From the NCBI GenBank assembly GCA_039801085.1, contig JBDRTY010000001.1, positions 62,001 to 126,000 on the forward strand: 64,000 bases of DNA, written 5' to 3'. Source of the stretch: a candidate division WOR-3 bacterium (lineage in GTDB: Bacteria; Hydrothermota; Tepidihabitantia; Tepidihabitantales; Tepidihabitantaceae). The translations under genes and the position numbers were made by a program. Below, one piece after another: positions 8,827-16,316 of this stretch (the first letter of the stretch is position 1; each line of letters starts with the position of its first letter). Below the pieces are notes generated by a model that was given only the letters and a program-made list of their open reading frames with translations, had not been told where the DNA came from and did not search any database.

Positions 8827-9365
8827 AGGGGTTTATAAGCAGTTTAGGCTGGATACTGTTTCTACTGGCAGTGGGTGCCGGGCTGGTGTTTTATAATTTT
8901 TCCTATCTGCCACTTGCTTCCCGGGCGTTCAGACTGGAAAGGGAAGTCGGAATGTGGACCGGCCGGGTGGATGAGCTGGCGGACAGTCTGAAACTGTTTA
9001 AAACTCAGGACACGCTCTTCAGTGTGAGTTACCGGTTTGACGAGCTGTTTGTGGCACCGGAAAGTCTGCGGCTTTCGGCTGCCGGTGAAAACATCCTGCG
9101 CACAATTGTGCCCCAGCTTGGTTCAGGTCCGGTGGTGGAGGTGATTGCGAGCTGCGACCGCCAGTTACCGAAAGGGGCATGGCAGAATTCCTGGGAGTAT
9201 TCAGCGCTGGCAGCTGCTGCAGTCGCCCGCAGGCTTGTCAGTCTGGGGGTATCAGCAGAGAAGGTCCGGGTTGTGGCGCTGGGTGATACCCGGATGCCCC
9301 AGCGGCGCGAAGCCGAGGCGGCACTGCTGAACCGCCGGATTCAGATTGCGGTCCGGCCCAGATAA
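8823..9365 (+). CDS. Membrane-anchored OmpA/MotB-like protein
   Basis: A 180-residue protein with one N-terminal membrane helix (residues 6-28), a short coiled linker, then an OmpA/MotB-like domain. It has an IVPQL helix, VEVIASCD in place of the usual VEGHTD strand, SALAAAAVARRL, VRVVALGDTRM and the closing LLNRRIQIAV, matching the xNRRVEI end of peptidoglycan-binding OmpA domains. The usual peptidoglycan-binding Asp is hard to place, so wall binding is likely but not certain. It is translationally coupled to valS by ATGA and followed three bases later by another envelope gene. Confidence 0.7.
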   Translation: MKGFISSLGWILFLLAVGAGLVFYNFSYLPLASRAFRLEREVGMWTGRVDELADSLKLFKTQDTLFSVSYRFDELFVAPESLRLSAAGENILRTIVPQLGSGPVVEVIASCDRQLPKGAWQNSWEYSALAAAAVARRLVSLGVSAEKVRVVALGDTRMPQRREAEAALLNRRIQIAVRPR

Positions 9366-9368
9366 TTA

Positions 9369-9791
9369 ATGGGTGTTTTTATTCTTTTGGTTGGGGTAAG
9401 TTTGCTTCCGCCCGGGGGCGATTCTGCATTGCGAACTCTGCCAGTAAAATCACCCGGCAGAGCGGTGCTTTTTTCGCTGCTTTTCCCCGGCGGCGGTCAG
9501 CTGTATACCGGAAGATACTGGAAGGCGGCGGTGATTGCACCCGCCGAGCTCGGGCTCGGCTATCTGAGCTATCAGGAGCATCTGCGGGCAGAGCAGGCGC
9601 GGGCAGAAGCAGATACCGCCAAATACCGTTATTACCGGGACCGGCGCACAACCTTTCTCTGGTGGACCGCAGCCACCGTGGTTTTTTCCATGGCAGATGC
9701 TTATGTCTCAGCGCAGATGTTCGGGTTCGAACAGGAACTCCGGCTGGATGTGGGACCGGACCGGTTCGGAGTCAGAGTAGCAATCAGATAG
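9369..9791 (+). CDS. DUF5683-like small membrane protein
   Basis: A 140-residue protein with a short N-terminal hydrophobic stretch and a core SPGRAVLFSLLFPGGGQLYTGRYWKA, the pattern of DUF5683 proteins (Pro-Gly-x-Gly-Gln-xx-Asn/Thr-Gly between helices). A charged linker rich in Glu, Arg and Tyr and a second hydrophobic segment WWTAATVVFSMADAYVSA follow. Such proteins are common in FCB envelopes but have no assigned role. It lies between an OmpA-like gene and the amidotransferase-like gene in the valS transcript. Confidence 0.6.
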   Translation: MGVFILLVGVSLLPPGGDSALRTLPVKSPGRAVLFSLLFPGGGQLYTGRYWKAAVIAPAELGLGYLSYQEHLRAEQARAEADTAKYRYYRDRRTTFLWWTAATVVFSMADAYVSAQMFGFEQELRLDVGPDRFGVRVAIR

Positions 9792-9797
9792 TATCTG

Positions 9798-10496
9798 ATG
9801 AGCAGATTTTTTGCTGCTGCCGGCAGGTTCAAGATGGAATGGTTTCTGGCGGCGGTATTTGGAGACGGGGCAAGGCTGGTTGAGGATCAGCAGCTTGCTG
9901 GGGAATGGGGGCTGGGTTACTGTCATGGCAACCGGCTGGAACTGGTGCGTTCGCCCGGGAGGAAAGGCGAGCCCGGTCTGCTTAAGGCGCTCTTGGAGCT
10001 GAAGACTGATATGGCGGTTATTTATCAGCATGAGCTGTTGCCGGACTCTACTCCAGCAGGGCGTATTCCCCCCTATATCCACTATGAGCAGGGGCGACAC
10101 TGGATGTTCTGTCATGCCGGCAGAGTTACCCGGGCCGAAGCACTTTTTGGCAGCTGGCAGCGCACCTCCGGCGGTCTGACCGCAGCTGAGCTGCTGTTTG
10201 CCTATGTTTTTGACCGATTTAATTCGGAGCAGCCACAGGAATCATTGAATGGACTGTTGACTCAGCTTGCCGGTGAACCGGAGCTGGCGTTCTGCATGAT
10301 GTCGGCAGATATGCTGGCGTTTGTCTGCCGGACCGATGGCCGGGAGGACAATCCGGCGCGGCTCTGGCTGGGCAGAGGCGAGCTGATCCGGGTAATCTGT
10401 TCCGGAAGGGTGGTTAATCTGCCCGGAATCAGCTGGGAACCGATTCCTGCCGAACAGGTAATTTTTATCCGGCGTCAGCGCTGGGCAGTGGTTTAA
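9798..10496 (+). CDS. Class II glutamine amidotransferase-like (Ntn fold) protein with Ser2
   Basis: A 232-residue protein. The start MSRFFAAAGRF, the EWGLGY segment at 36-41, the QHEL strand near 78 and the FCHAGRV segment at 104-110 follow the order of a YafJ/EgtC-type class II glutamine amidotransferase. There the nucleophile is Cys2, a DGWG motif follows, and HNG supplies the oxyanion-hole Asn. Here residue 2 is Ser and HNG has become HAG. Ntn hydrolases can use Ser, so it may be a hydrolase of another kind or an inactive relative. Last gene of the valS transcript; six bases after its neighbour. Fold assignment by pattern only. Confidence 0.5.
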   Translation: MSRFFAAAGRFKMEWFLAAVFGDGARLVEDQQLAGEWGLGYCHGNRLELVRSPGRKGEPGLLKALLELKTDMAVIYQHELLPDSTPAGRIPPYIHYEQGRHWMFCHAGRVTRAEALFGSWQRTSGGLTAAELLFAYVFDRFNSEQPQESLNGLLTQLAGEPELAFCMMSADMLAFVCRTDGREDNPARLWLGRGELIRVICSGRVVNLPGISWEPIPAEQVIFIRRQRWAVV

Positions 10497-10567
10497 CCGC
10501 CCGGGCAAAAATTACCCTTCAGGGAAATCTGAGCGTAACCCTAACCTCTGACTTCACCTGCGGCGTT

Positions 10568-11674
10568 TCAGTGCCGCCGCATCTTGCTGCCGAACTCAAC
10601 CAGTTCGCGGAAGCCCTTCGGATCAAATGCGGATGCGATCGCGGTTTCGTAGGTGACCTTACCCGCCCGATACAGCTCTGCCAGATAGGCATCAAATGTC
10701 ATACTGCCTTCTGAGGAGCCGGTCTGAATTGCTGAGTACAGGTGTTCAATTTTGCGTTCGCGGATCAGATTGCGCACTGCAGGAGTGGCGATCATGATTT
10801 CGTAACAGCCGATTCTGCCCTTGCCTTCTGCCCGCAGGAGCAGCCGCTGGGAGAAGACCGCGAGCAGCGAGATTGAGAACTGGATTCGGATCTGGTCACG
10901 GATTTCCGGTGGGAAGATGTCGATGAAGCGGGTGACCGTTTCCGGTGCGTTAGTGGTATGCAGGGTGCCGATCACCAGGTGTCCGGATTCCGCCGCCCAG
11001 ATGGTGGCTTCAGCGGTCGCCAGATCCCGGATCTCGGCAACGAGAATGACATTCGGGTTGGAACGCAACCCTTTCATAATCGCTTCACGGAAACTGGATA
11101 CATCAACGCCAACTTCGCGCTGGGTTACCAGACCTTTCTTGTGGTCGTGGACGAACTCGATCGGGTCTTCAATTGTGAGCACATGCCGCGGGCTTTCCAG
11201 GATATAGTCAACAAAGGTCGCCTGAGTAGTGGTCTTGCCCATTCCGGTCGGACCGGTAACGAGAATCAGTCCGTGGGGCCGGTCAAGGAGCGATTTGATC
11301 CGCGGAATGAGGTGGGTCGGGACAAAGAGTTCCTCAAAGGAAAGGATACGGCGGGGAATGAGTCGCAGTGCCAGTCCGAAATAGCCTTTCTGCTTGTAGA
11401 CCGCAACCCGGAAACGTGCCATGTTCTTGAAGTTGAGGGCAAAGTCACCACCGCCGCCGTTGTCAATCTGGGCACGGAGGTGGCGCAAGTCCTTGGTGGC
11501 GATGTTCTTGAAGCTTTCGGTTTTGTCCGGGGTCAGGACCGGGCAGTGTTCAATCGGCTGGAGTAACCCGTCGACGCGCAGTGTTGGCGGACGTCCGACT
11601 GTTAAATGAAGGTCAGAGGCGTTGCGACGAATGCACTCGGCTAAGAGTGACTCAAAATATTCTTCGTCAGACAT
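10568..11674 (-). CDS. pilT: PilT/PilU-type twitching motility ATPase
   Basis: A 368-residue type IV pilus retraction-type ATPase of the secretion ATPase superfamily. The N-terminal PAS-like domain contains NASDLHLTVGRPPTLRVDG. The motor has Walker A GPTGMGKTTT, an Asp box IEDPIEFVH, a Walker B region with AEIRDLATAEATIWAAESGH and the His box GTLHTTNAPETVTRFID. The usual PilT AIRNLIREGK helix appears as AVRNLIRERK. No other pilus gene is in the window. The start is the ATG at 11674: the -10 ends eight bases before it, and the TTG one codon upstream is the alternative. Confidence 0.9.
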   Translation of the reverse strand: MSDEEYFESLLAECIRRNASDLHLTVGRPPTLRVDGLLQPIEHCPVLTPDKTESFKNIATKDLRHLRAQIDNGGGGDFALNFKNMARFRVAVYKQKGYFGLALRLIPRRILSFEELFVPTHLIPRIKSLLDRPHGLILVTGPTGMGKTTTQATFVDYILESPRHVLTIEDPIEFVHDHKKGLVTQREVGVDVSSFREAIMKGLRSNPNVILVAEIRDLATAEATIWAAESGHLVIGTLHTTNAPETVTRFIDIFPPEIRDQIRIQFSISLLAVFSQRLLLRAEGKGRIGCYEIMIATPAVRNLIRERKIEHLYSAIQTGSSEGSMTFDAYLAELYRAGKVTYETAIASAFDPKGFRELVEFGSKMRRH

Positions 11675-11682
11675 CAATTTGA

Positions 11683-11710
11683 ATTATAACCCCCGGTTTT
11701 ATGCTGTCAA
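11683..11710 (-). promoter_or_regulatory. Leaderless-type promoter of pilT
   Basis: A near-perfect sigma-70 promoter: TTGACA (11705-11710), 16-base spacer, TATAAT (11683-11688). Eight bases separate the -10 from the ATG at 11674. No Shine-Dalgarno is present. Confidence 0.85.
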
Positions 11711-11736
11711 GCGGTTCAGGTTTTAAAATTGCGTTA

Positions 11737-13875
11737 TCAGATGCCGGAAATCAGTTCGCTCAGTTTGAACCCCAGTGACCAGCGGAAGGCGAGATGCCTT
11801 TCTCCGGGTTCCGGGGTGCTTTTCCAGAAGGGGAAATCTGCATAGAGAGGGCCAAGTTTCAGTCGGACGCCGGCATCAAAGACCGGTCTCAGGACCTGCA
11901 GTCGGAGCGTGTCGGCGACATTGCCGAAATCAAGGAAGGGCTGAATTGCGGATAGGGGGAAGCGCCAGGCGGTCCGGGGGAGCAGATGGATGTTAACACC
12001 CCAGCCAAACCTGCCGGAGCGGTAAAGTCCATAATAGCCACGGCAGTTGGCATCACCGTCATAGTGCCAGTGCTCCTGACCTGATGCCATACCTTCATAA
12101 GCCCAGGAGACCGGTTCTTCCGGGGTGTAACTCAGTCCGCCGGAGAGATAGAATTTTTCCTGCAGCGGGACCAATCCGGTAACAGCTCCCGCAAAGATGC
12201 GGATTGAAACGGGCAGAAGGTTGACCGGGGTAATGGTAATATTTTCTATCAGGCTGATCCGGGTGTAAGTGTATTGAGAAAGAAACGGTTTCAAACCCTG
12301 AGCGCAGAGCAGTTCGTGCTGAACCGTAAGCACCGGAGTTTTGTGCGTGCGATAGAGCCGGGATCTGATTTCGGCAATCCGCGCCCGATTCCAGGCGCGC
12401 GGGTCTCTGCCGGTGGTGTCAATGAGCTCATAGAGGCGATAGCCAACCTGGAGCTCGGTGCGGGGCAGGCGGAAGGGGCTGCTGAATTCCGAGGTCAGGT
12501 AGAGTTTGACACCCCGATCGCGGAAGGAGTTGTCGCCCGCAAGATAGAGCCGGAGCCGCACCGGATAAAATATAATCGGTGTCTGGTAGCTGATTCCGGT
12601 ATGCCAGTCCGATTTTTTTGAGGCGTAATTCTGAATCAGGGTCCAGTTATGGGCGCCCCGCACCGGACCGGCATCAATGAACCTTCGGCCCTGAAACCAG
12701 ATACCGGGCTGGAATCCCCGGTAGTTGTCATACCAGAACCATGGTCCATAAAAAAGCTGGTAGGATTCAAACTCAGGCAGGGCGAAGAGGAAACGGGTGC
12801 TGAGCTGAGGGGGGTAGATGTTATTCCAGCGGTCCGGCTCCAGAACTGATGTATCCGGATCAAGCGTTATCCGGCGGACAGTTCTCACCGCGGGAATTGA
12901 AAGGGTTGCTGAGGGGTTCAGCAGGACGGTGTCAATCCGGACCGTCCGGTCGGTAAACTCGGTTTTTACCCGGACCGGCAGGTTCAGCGGATAGCGGGCA
13001 GAAAGGTCAATATACAGATTCTGATCCTGACGGCGCAGGCGACAAATTTTCAGATCGTTTTTCCCATTCTGGTTAAAGAGTGTATTGATCAGAACCTCCT
13101 GTTTCGGTCCGGCGACTGCAGTCAGACAGGCAAGAAAGGCGGGAAGTCCGGCAGAACCATTATTATTCAAGTAACGCTGGCGGAATTGCCGGATGGCGGA
13201 ATCTACAAGAGCGGTGCCCATCCTTTTTTCCAGTGCTCTCAAGACGAGGGCAGTCTGAGCCCGGAGTACCGCATCGGTGAGAAAAGATTCGGTATCGGGC
13301 TGAGGTTCAGTAACCGGGAAGGTGAGGTTGTTGGTGGCGGCAATGTAATAATAAACCCGGTGGAGATAGTGTTCTGATATGCCGGAAAGGAAAGCGGAGG
13401 CGCCAGGGATGTCGAGCAGGTTGCTGGTTCCATAAACCGCTTCCAGATAACGGGCGGTGGCATAGGCAGGGAGTCCATACATTAACAGAGGCTCGGACAG
13501 CCGTCCGGCAGTAAACCAGTAACGGGCGATCCCCAGTGCCAGTTCTCGTTCCAGGAGTCGGACAAAGGGAACGGGTGAGAACTTAACCGGAATCTGGCAT
13601 CCGGCAGAACCAGAAGAGCCTTCCGGACCATCGGTGATCGTGAGTATACCTGCAGAATCAGGTGGTGGTCCGAACCAGCGGGAATACAATGAGCAGATAT
13701 TTTGAGCTTCGGCAGCAATACGGTTTTGATCAGGATTCAGACGGGTCAGATTGAGCCGGATATTGATGTTGCTGCCTGCTGGTGTATCGCCGGCACCGGT
13801 TAACGAGTACAACCGGTCCGGTGTTATTCCGGTTATAAGTATCAGAATCAGACGAGCGATGACAGGATGCTTCAT
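11737..13875 (-). CDS. Secreted M1-peptidase-like domain without zinc ligands, fused to an outer-membrane barrel
   Basis: A 712-residue exported protein with an N-terminal signal peptide. Around residues 107-135 it reads RELALGIARYWF then YGLPAYA, which matches the M1 family HELAHQWF ... NEGFA block. Both zinc His are replaced (Arg, Leu) and the third ligand Glu is Tyr; the general-base Glu remains. So it is probably a non-catalytic relative of M1. From about residue 360 the sequence has alternating aromatic strands (YGPWFWYDNYRGFQPGIWF and on) ending in a strand-like FRWSLGFKLSEL, typical of an outer-membrane beta-barrel. Its ATG overlaps the stop of the XRE regulator by four bases, so the two are co-translated. 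Confidence 0.65.
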   Translation of the reverse strand: MKHPVIARLILILITGITPDRLYSLTGAGDTPAGSNINIRLNLTRLNPDQNRIAAEAQNICSLYSRWFGPPPDSAGILTITDGPEGSSGSAGCQIPVKFSPVPFVRLLERELALGIARYWFTAGRLSEPLLMYGLPAYATARYLEAVYGTSNLLDIPGASAFLSGISEHYLHRVYYYIAATNNLTFPVTEPQPDTESFLTDAVLRAQTALVLRALEKRMGTALVDSAIRQFRQRYLNNNGSAGLPAFLACLTAVAGPKQEVLINTLFNQNGKNDLKICRLRRQDQNLYIDLSARYPLNLPVRVKTEFTDRTVRIDTVLLNPSATLSIPAVRTVRRITLDPDTSVLEPDRWNNIYPPQLSTRFLFALPEFESYQLFYGPWFWYDNYRGFQPGIWFQGRRFIDAGPVRGAHNWTLIQNYASKKSDWHTGISYQTPIIFYPVRLRLYLAGDNSFRDRGVKLYLTSEFSSPFRLPRTELQVGYRLYELIDTTGRDPRAWNRARIAEIRSRLYRTHKTPVLTVQHELLCAQGLKPFLSQYTYTRISLIENITITPVNLLPVSIRIFAGAVTGLVPLQEKFYLSGGLSYTPEEPVSWAYEGMASGQEHWHYDGDANCRGYYGLYRSGRFGWGVNIHLLPRTAWRFPLSAIQPFLDFGNVADTLRLQVLRPVFDAGVRLKLGPLYADFPFWKSTPEPGERHLAFRWSLGFKLSELISGI

Positions 13876-14519
13876 TTTCCGGTCTTGAATACCTCAAGAC
13901 AGATGTTCTGCAGTCGGAGCAGAAGGTCCGGTTCCAGCCCCTGGCGGGTGGTGAGTTCAATCAGATGTTCGAGCTGGGAGTTCAGCGATTCTCGCGGGGA
14001 GAGGGCAATCAGGCGGCAAACCGAACGGATATAGGTGAATATGGTGCGCCAGGTAACAGGTGAAGGGTTGGGAACGAACAGTTGAGTGCGTGCGCGGTCA
14101 ACAGCCTGGTCCACGAGCTGCCAGAATTTTTCCTGGGCAAGCTCCGATGTGGAGGGAAGGACGGACGGGGTGGCAGCGGGCAGGGGAGCTGATTCGGCTA
14201 ATGGAGGTGTTGCGGTTAATGATGGTTTTCCCTTTTGCTGTTCTTCGTGACCGCGGGCTGCAAGCCTGATTTTTGTGATGATATCGGCGATATCCTGCCA
14301 GCCGGCATTGCAGGCTTGGAGATACCCGGTTATCGTGCGGAGTGTGGGGTTGGGGACAAGGCCCTTTTCCAGCCTTAGGATGTACTTATACCCGTGAGTG
14401 GGGTTGAGCCCGAGGATTTCAGCCAGTTTCATCTGCGAAATGCCCGCATTAAGGCGCAATTGTCTGAGCTTTGAGCCCAGTTCTGCAAGGCCCTCAAGAC
14501 GCGGTTTACTCTTCGCCAT
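13872..14519 (-). CDS. XRE-family transcriptional regulator
   Basis: A 215-residue protein with a Cro/C1-type helix-turn-helix at about residues 12-65 (LGSKLRQLRLNAGISQMKLA then LEKGLVPNPTLRTITGYLQA). A Pro/Ala-rich linker follows at 98-125, then a helical domain of unknown type. The linker and the C-terminal part suggest a sensing or partner-binding region. It is the first gene of a two-gene unit with the barrel protein, sharing ATGA. That coupling suggests it controls this unit or reports on the barrel protein. Its promoter sits immediately next to the terminator of the upstream gene. Confidence 0.75.
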   Translation of the reverse strand: MAKSKPRLEGLAELGSKLRQLRLNAGISQMKLAEILGLNPTHGYKYILRLEKGLVPNPTLRTITGYLQACNAGWQDIADIITKIRLAARGHEEQQKGKPSLTATPPLAESAPLPAATPSVLPSTSELAQEKFWQLVDQAVDRARTQLFVPNPSPVTWRTIFTYIRSVCRLIALSPRESLNSQLEHLIELTTRQGLEPDLLLRLQNICLEVFKTGK

Positions 14520-14534
14520 TCAAATATCTAATTA

Positions 14535-14562
14535 AGAATAGATATAACCTGCATGAGGTCAA
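14535..14562 (-). promoter_or_regulatory. Promoter of the XRE/barrel unit
   Basis: TTGACC (14557-14562), 16-base spacer, TATTCT (14535-14540). The ATG at 14519 follows 15 bases after the -10, giving a leader of only about 8 bases with no Shine-Dalgarno. Confidence 0.65.
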
Positions 14563-14589
14563 GAAAAAAGGGGTGTCAACGACACCCCT
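14563..14589 (-). terminator. Rho-independent terminator of the C25-like gene
   Basis: On the minus strand a 9-bp stem AGGGGTGTC/GACACCCCT with a GTT loop (14569-14589) is followed by TTTTTTC (14563-14569 region). It lies 17 bases after the stop of the C25-like gene and abuts the -35 of the XRE promoter. Confidence 0.85.
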
Positions 14590-14606
14590 GGGAATTCGTC
14601 GCAGTT

Positions 14607-16232
14607 TTATTTCAGTTTTAAAAGTTTGATTGTGGTTGCGGGTGAGATGCTGAGCCGGCAGAGATAGATACCTGCAGGACATTTTCTGCCATTCCGGTCG
14701 GTGCCATCCCAGTTAACTCCACTGCGGGCATGAATGATTTCGGTTACCGGTCTGCCGCTCGCATCATAGATGGTGATATCGGTTGGAAGTTCTGCTGGTG
14801 ACCAGAAAAAGCGGGTACCGGTGATAAATGTGCCGGGGATGGCGGTCAGGTTGACGGTTCTGAAAGCTGGGGGCTGTTCGGTAACAGCGGTGAGCCGGAC
14901 CGGTATCAGCGTGTCATAGGGATAAAGGTTGTGCCCGGTAACCACCAGCCGCAGACTGCCGGTGTCGGGCGGGTTGATGTTGAATACCACCAGTCCGGAG
15001 TTGTCGGTATAGCCATATTCATATACCGTTGTGTCCATTGAGACGCAGACCAGGGCGTTCCTGACCGGCTGGCTGTTGAGATAAACGAAAACCGGGAACT
15101 CCTGAGGTCCAGGCGGGATTTCTGCCGGATGCTCCACCAGCGGATGGCGCGGGGTATCGGTCCAGATGTCCAGCGCCGGATCACCCAGGAGATTGAAACC
15201 GCGGTATTCCGCCACATCGGCAAATGCCCGGTAGAGTGAATCCTTTGCCCGAATCATCGCCTTGCCCAGGATATAGTTGTTTTCCTGAAACACCGTCTTG
15301 AAAAATGCCCGGGCGACCGCACTTCTTTTGCGCACGGTGAGATTACTGGATGCGAGCGAGTGCGTGTTACCGAAGAATGCGACCGCACCCTTGAGGCTGG
15401 CGGGTGTGCCTGCCTTGACCCAGGCATCACCGACCATTGATTCGCCGGGCGCCAGCGTCATTGTTTCACAGGTAATGGAAAGGATAATCGGCAGTTTGCT
15501 GCCGTTGCTGGTTAATGCCGGATTGACCGCAAATGGTTCATACCAGTTACTGACTCCGGTACCCCGATAAAGCACCATGGCGGTGCCGTTGGTAACTGAG
15601 TTTACGACATCGTTGGCATTGTTACCACGCAAGTAAGACAGTGAATCGCAACTGACAAAGTTGTTACTGCCGGCAAGACTGGCAGCAATTCTGATGTCAT
15701 TCCAGTAAATCGTATCATCTGAATCCTGGTTTTCTCGGATGACGGTGGTTAATCTGCGCATCCACAGGCTGTCGGTCAGGTCCGGGCTTTTTTCATAGGC
15801 AAGGGTTTTGAAGACCATGACACTGCACTGCCGGGCAGACTTTGCGGGAAACCTGCCGACCGGAATGTCCATATAAAGGTCGCTGTTGATATCACCATAG
15901 ATATTGTCGGAATAGTAACCGTACTGTTGCTGGATGCGGTAGAATCGTGCCGGCAGGGCGCTGGGCGAACCAACGAGCAGGACATACTCGGGCCGGACCG
16001 GCCAGTTGTTGTAGGCGTTGCGGATGTAGGTTTTTATTGCATTCGTATCCGCGCCGCCGATTTCTGACAGTTTTACTACCTTGCACTGCATTCCGGAATA
16101 GTGCTTCCATTCAGCCAGCGGTTGAACGATTGGAGCAAGGGCGTCAGTGGCAATAATCAGATACCTTGCCCCCTCATCGGCAAAAGCCAGGGCGGTAAGG
16201 GTCAGGCTGAGGAAAAACAGATACTTTTTCAT
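14607..16232 (-). CDS. Secreted C25 (gingipain)-like protein with type IX-like C-terminal tail
   Basis: A 541-residue exported protein with a signal peptide (MKKYLFFLSLTLTALAFA). The region at 21-370 matches peptidase C25: ARYLIIATD, a WKHYSGM helix, EYVLLVGSP, SDNIYGDINSDLYMDIPVGRFPA, and the catalytic block. The nucleophile Cys is present (C255 in LSITCETM), but the catalytic His of the YxGHG motif is Thr here (T225 in LYRGTGVSNW). It may therefore be inactive or use another base. An Ig-like domain and a FlgD-like tail (GVNWDGTDRNGRKCPAGIYLCRL, basic end) follow, the sorting form seen in FCB secreted proteins. Shine-Dalgarno AAAGGAG precedes the ATG. Confidence 0.8.
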   Translation of the reverse strand: MKKYLFFLSLTLTALAFADEGARYLIIATDALAPIVQPLAEWKHYSGMQCKVVKLSEIGGADTNAIKTYIRNAYNNWPVRPEYVLLVGSPSALPARFYRIQQQYGYYSDNIYGDINSDLYMDIPVGRFPAKSARQCSVMVFKTLAYEKSPDLTDSLWMRRLTTVIRENQDSDDTIYWNDIRIAASLAGSNNFVSCDSLSYLRGNNANDVVNSVTNGTAMVLYRGTGVSNWYEPFAVNPALTSNGSKLPIILSITCETMTLAPGESMVGDAWVKAGTPASLKGAVAFFGNTHSLASSNLTVRKRSAVARAFFKTVFQENNYILGKAMIRAKDSLYRAFADVAEYRGFNLLGDPALDIWTDTPRHPLVEHPAEIPPGPQEFPVFVYLNSQPVRNALVCVSMDTTVYEYGYTDNSGLVVFNINPPDTGSLRLVVTGHNLYPYDTLIPVRLTAVTEQPPAFRTVNLTAIPGTFITGTRFFWSPAELPTDITIYDASGRPVTEIIHARSGVNWDGTDRNGRKCPAGIYLCRLSISPATTIKLLKLK

Positions 16233-16267
16233 TTCGGGACTCCTTTCAACCGAGCCATTTGTATAAA

Positions 16268-16296
16268 ATTATACTTTCTTGCCAAACGGATGTCAA
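16268..16296 (-). promoter_or_regulatory. Promoter of the C25-like gene
   Basis: TTGACA (16291-16296), 17-base spacer, TATAAT (16268-16273). The predicted leader is about 28 bases and contains the AAAGGAG ribosome site at about 16240-16246. It overlaps the divergent promoter of the DUF2520 gene. Confidence 0.8.
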
Positions 16297-16307
16297 ATCG
16301 GTATTAT
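16279..16307 (+). promoter_or_regulatory. Promoter of the DUF2520 gene, overlapping the divergent promoter
   Basis: TTGCCA (16279-16284), 17-base spacer, TATTAT (16302-16307). The ATG at 16317 follows nine bases after the -10. Its -35 lies in the spacer of the minus-strand promoter, so the two should exclude each other. Confidence 0.6.
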
Positions 16308-16316
16308 CTGAGGGAT

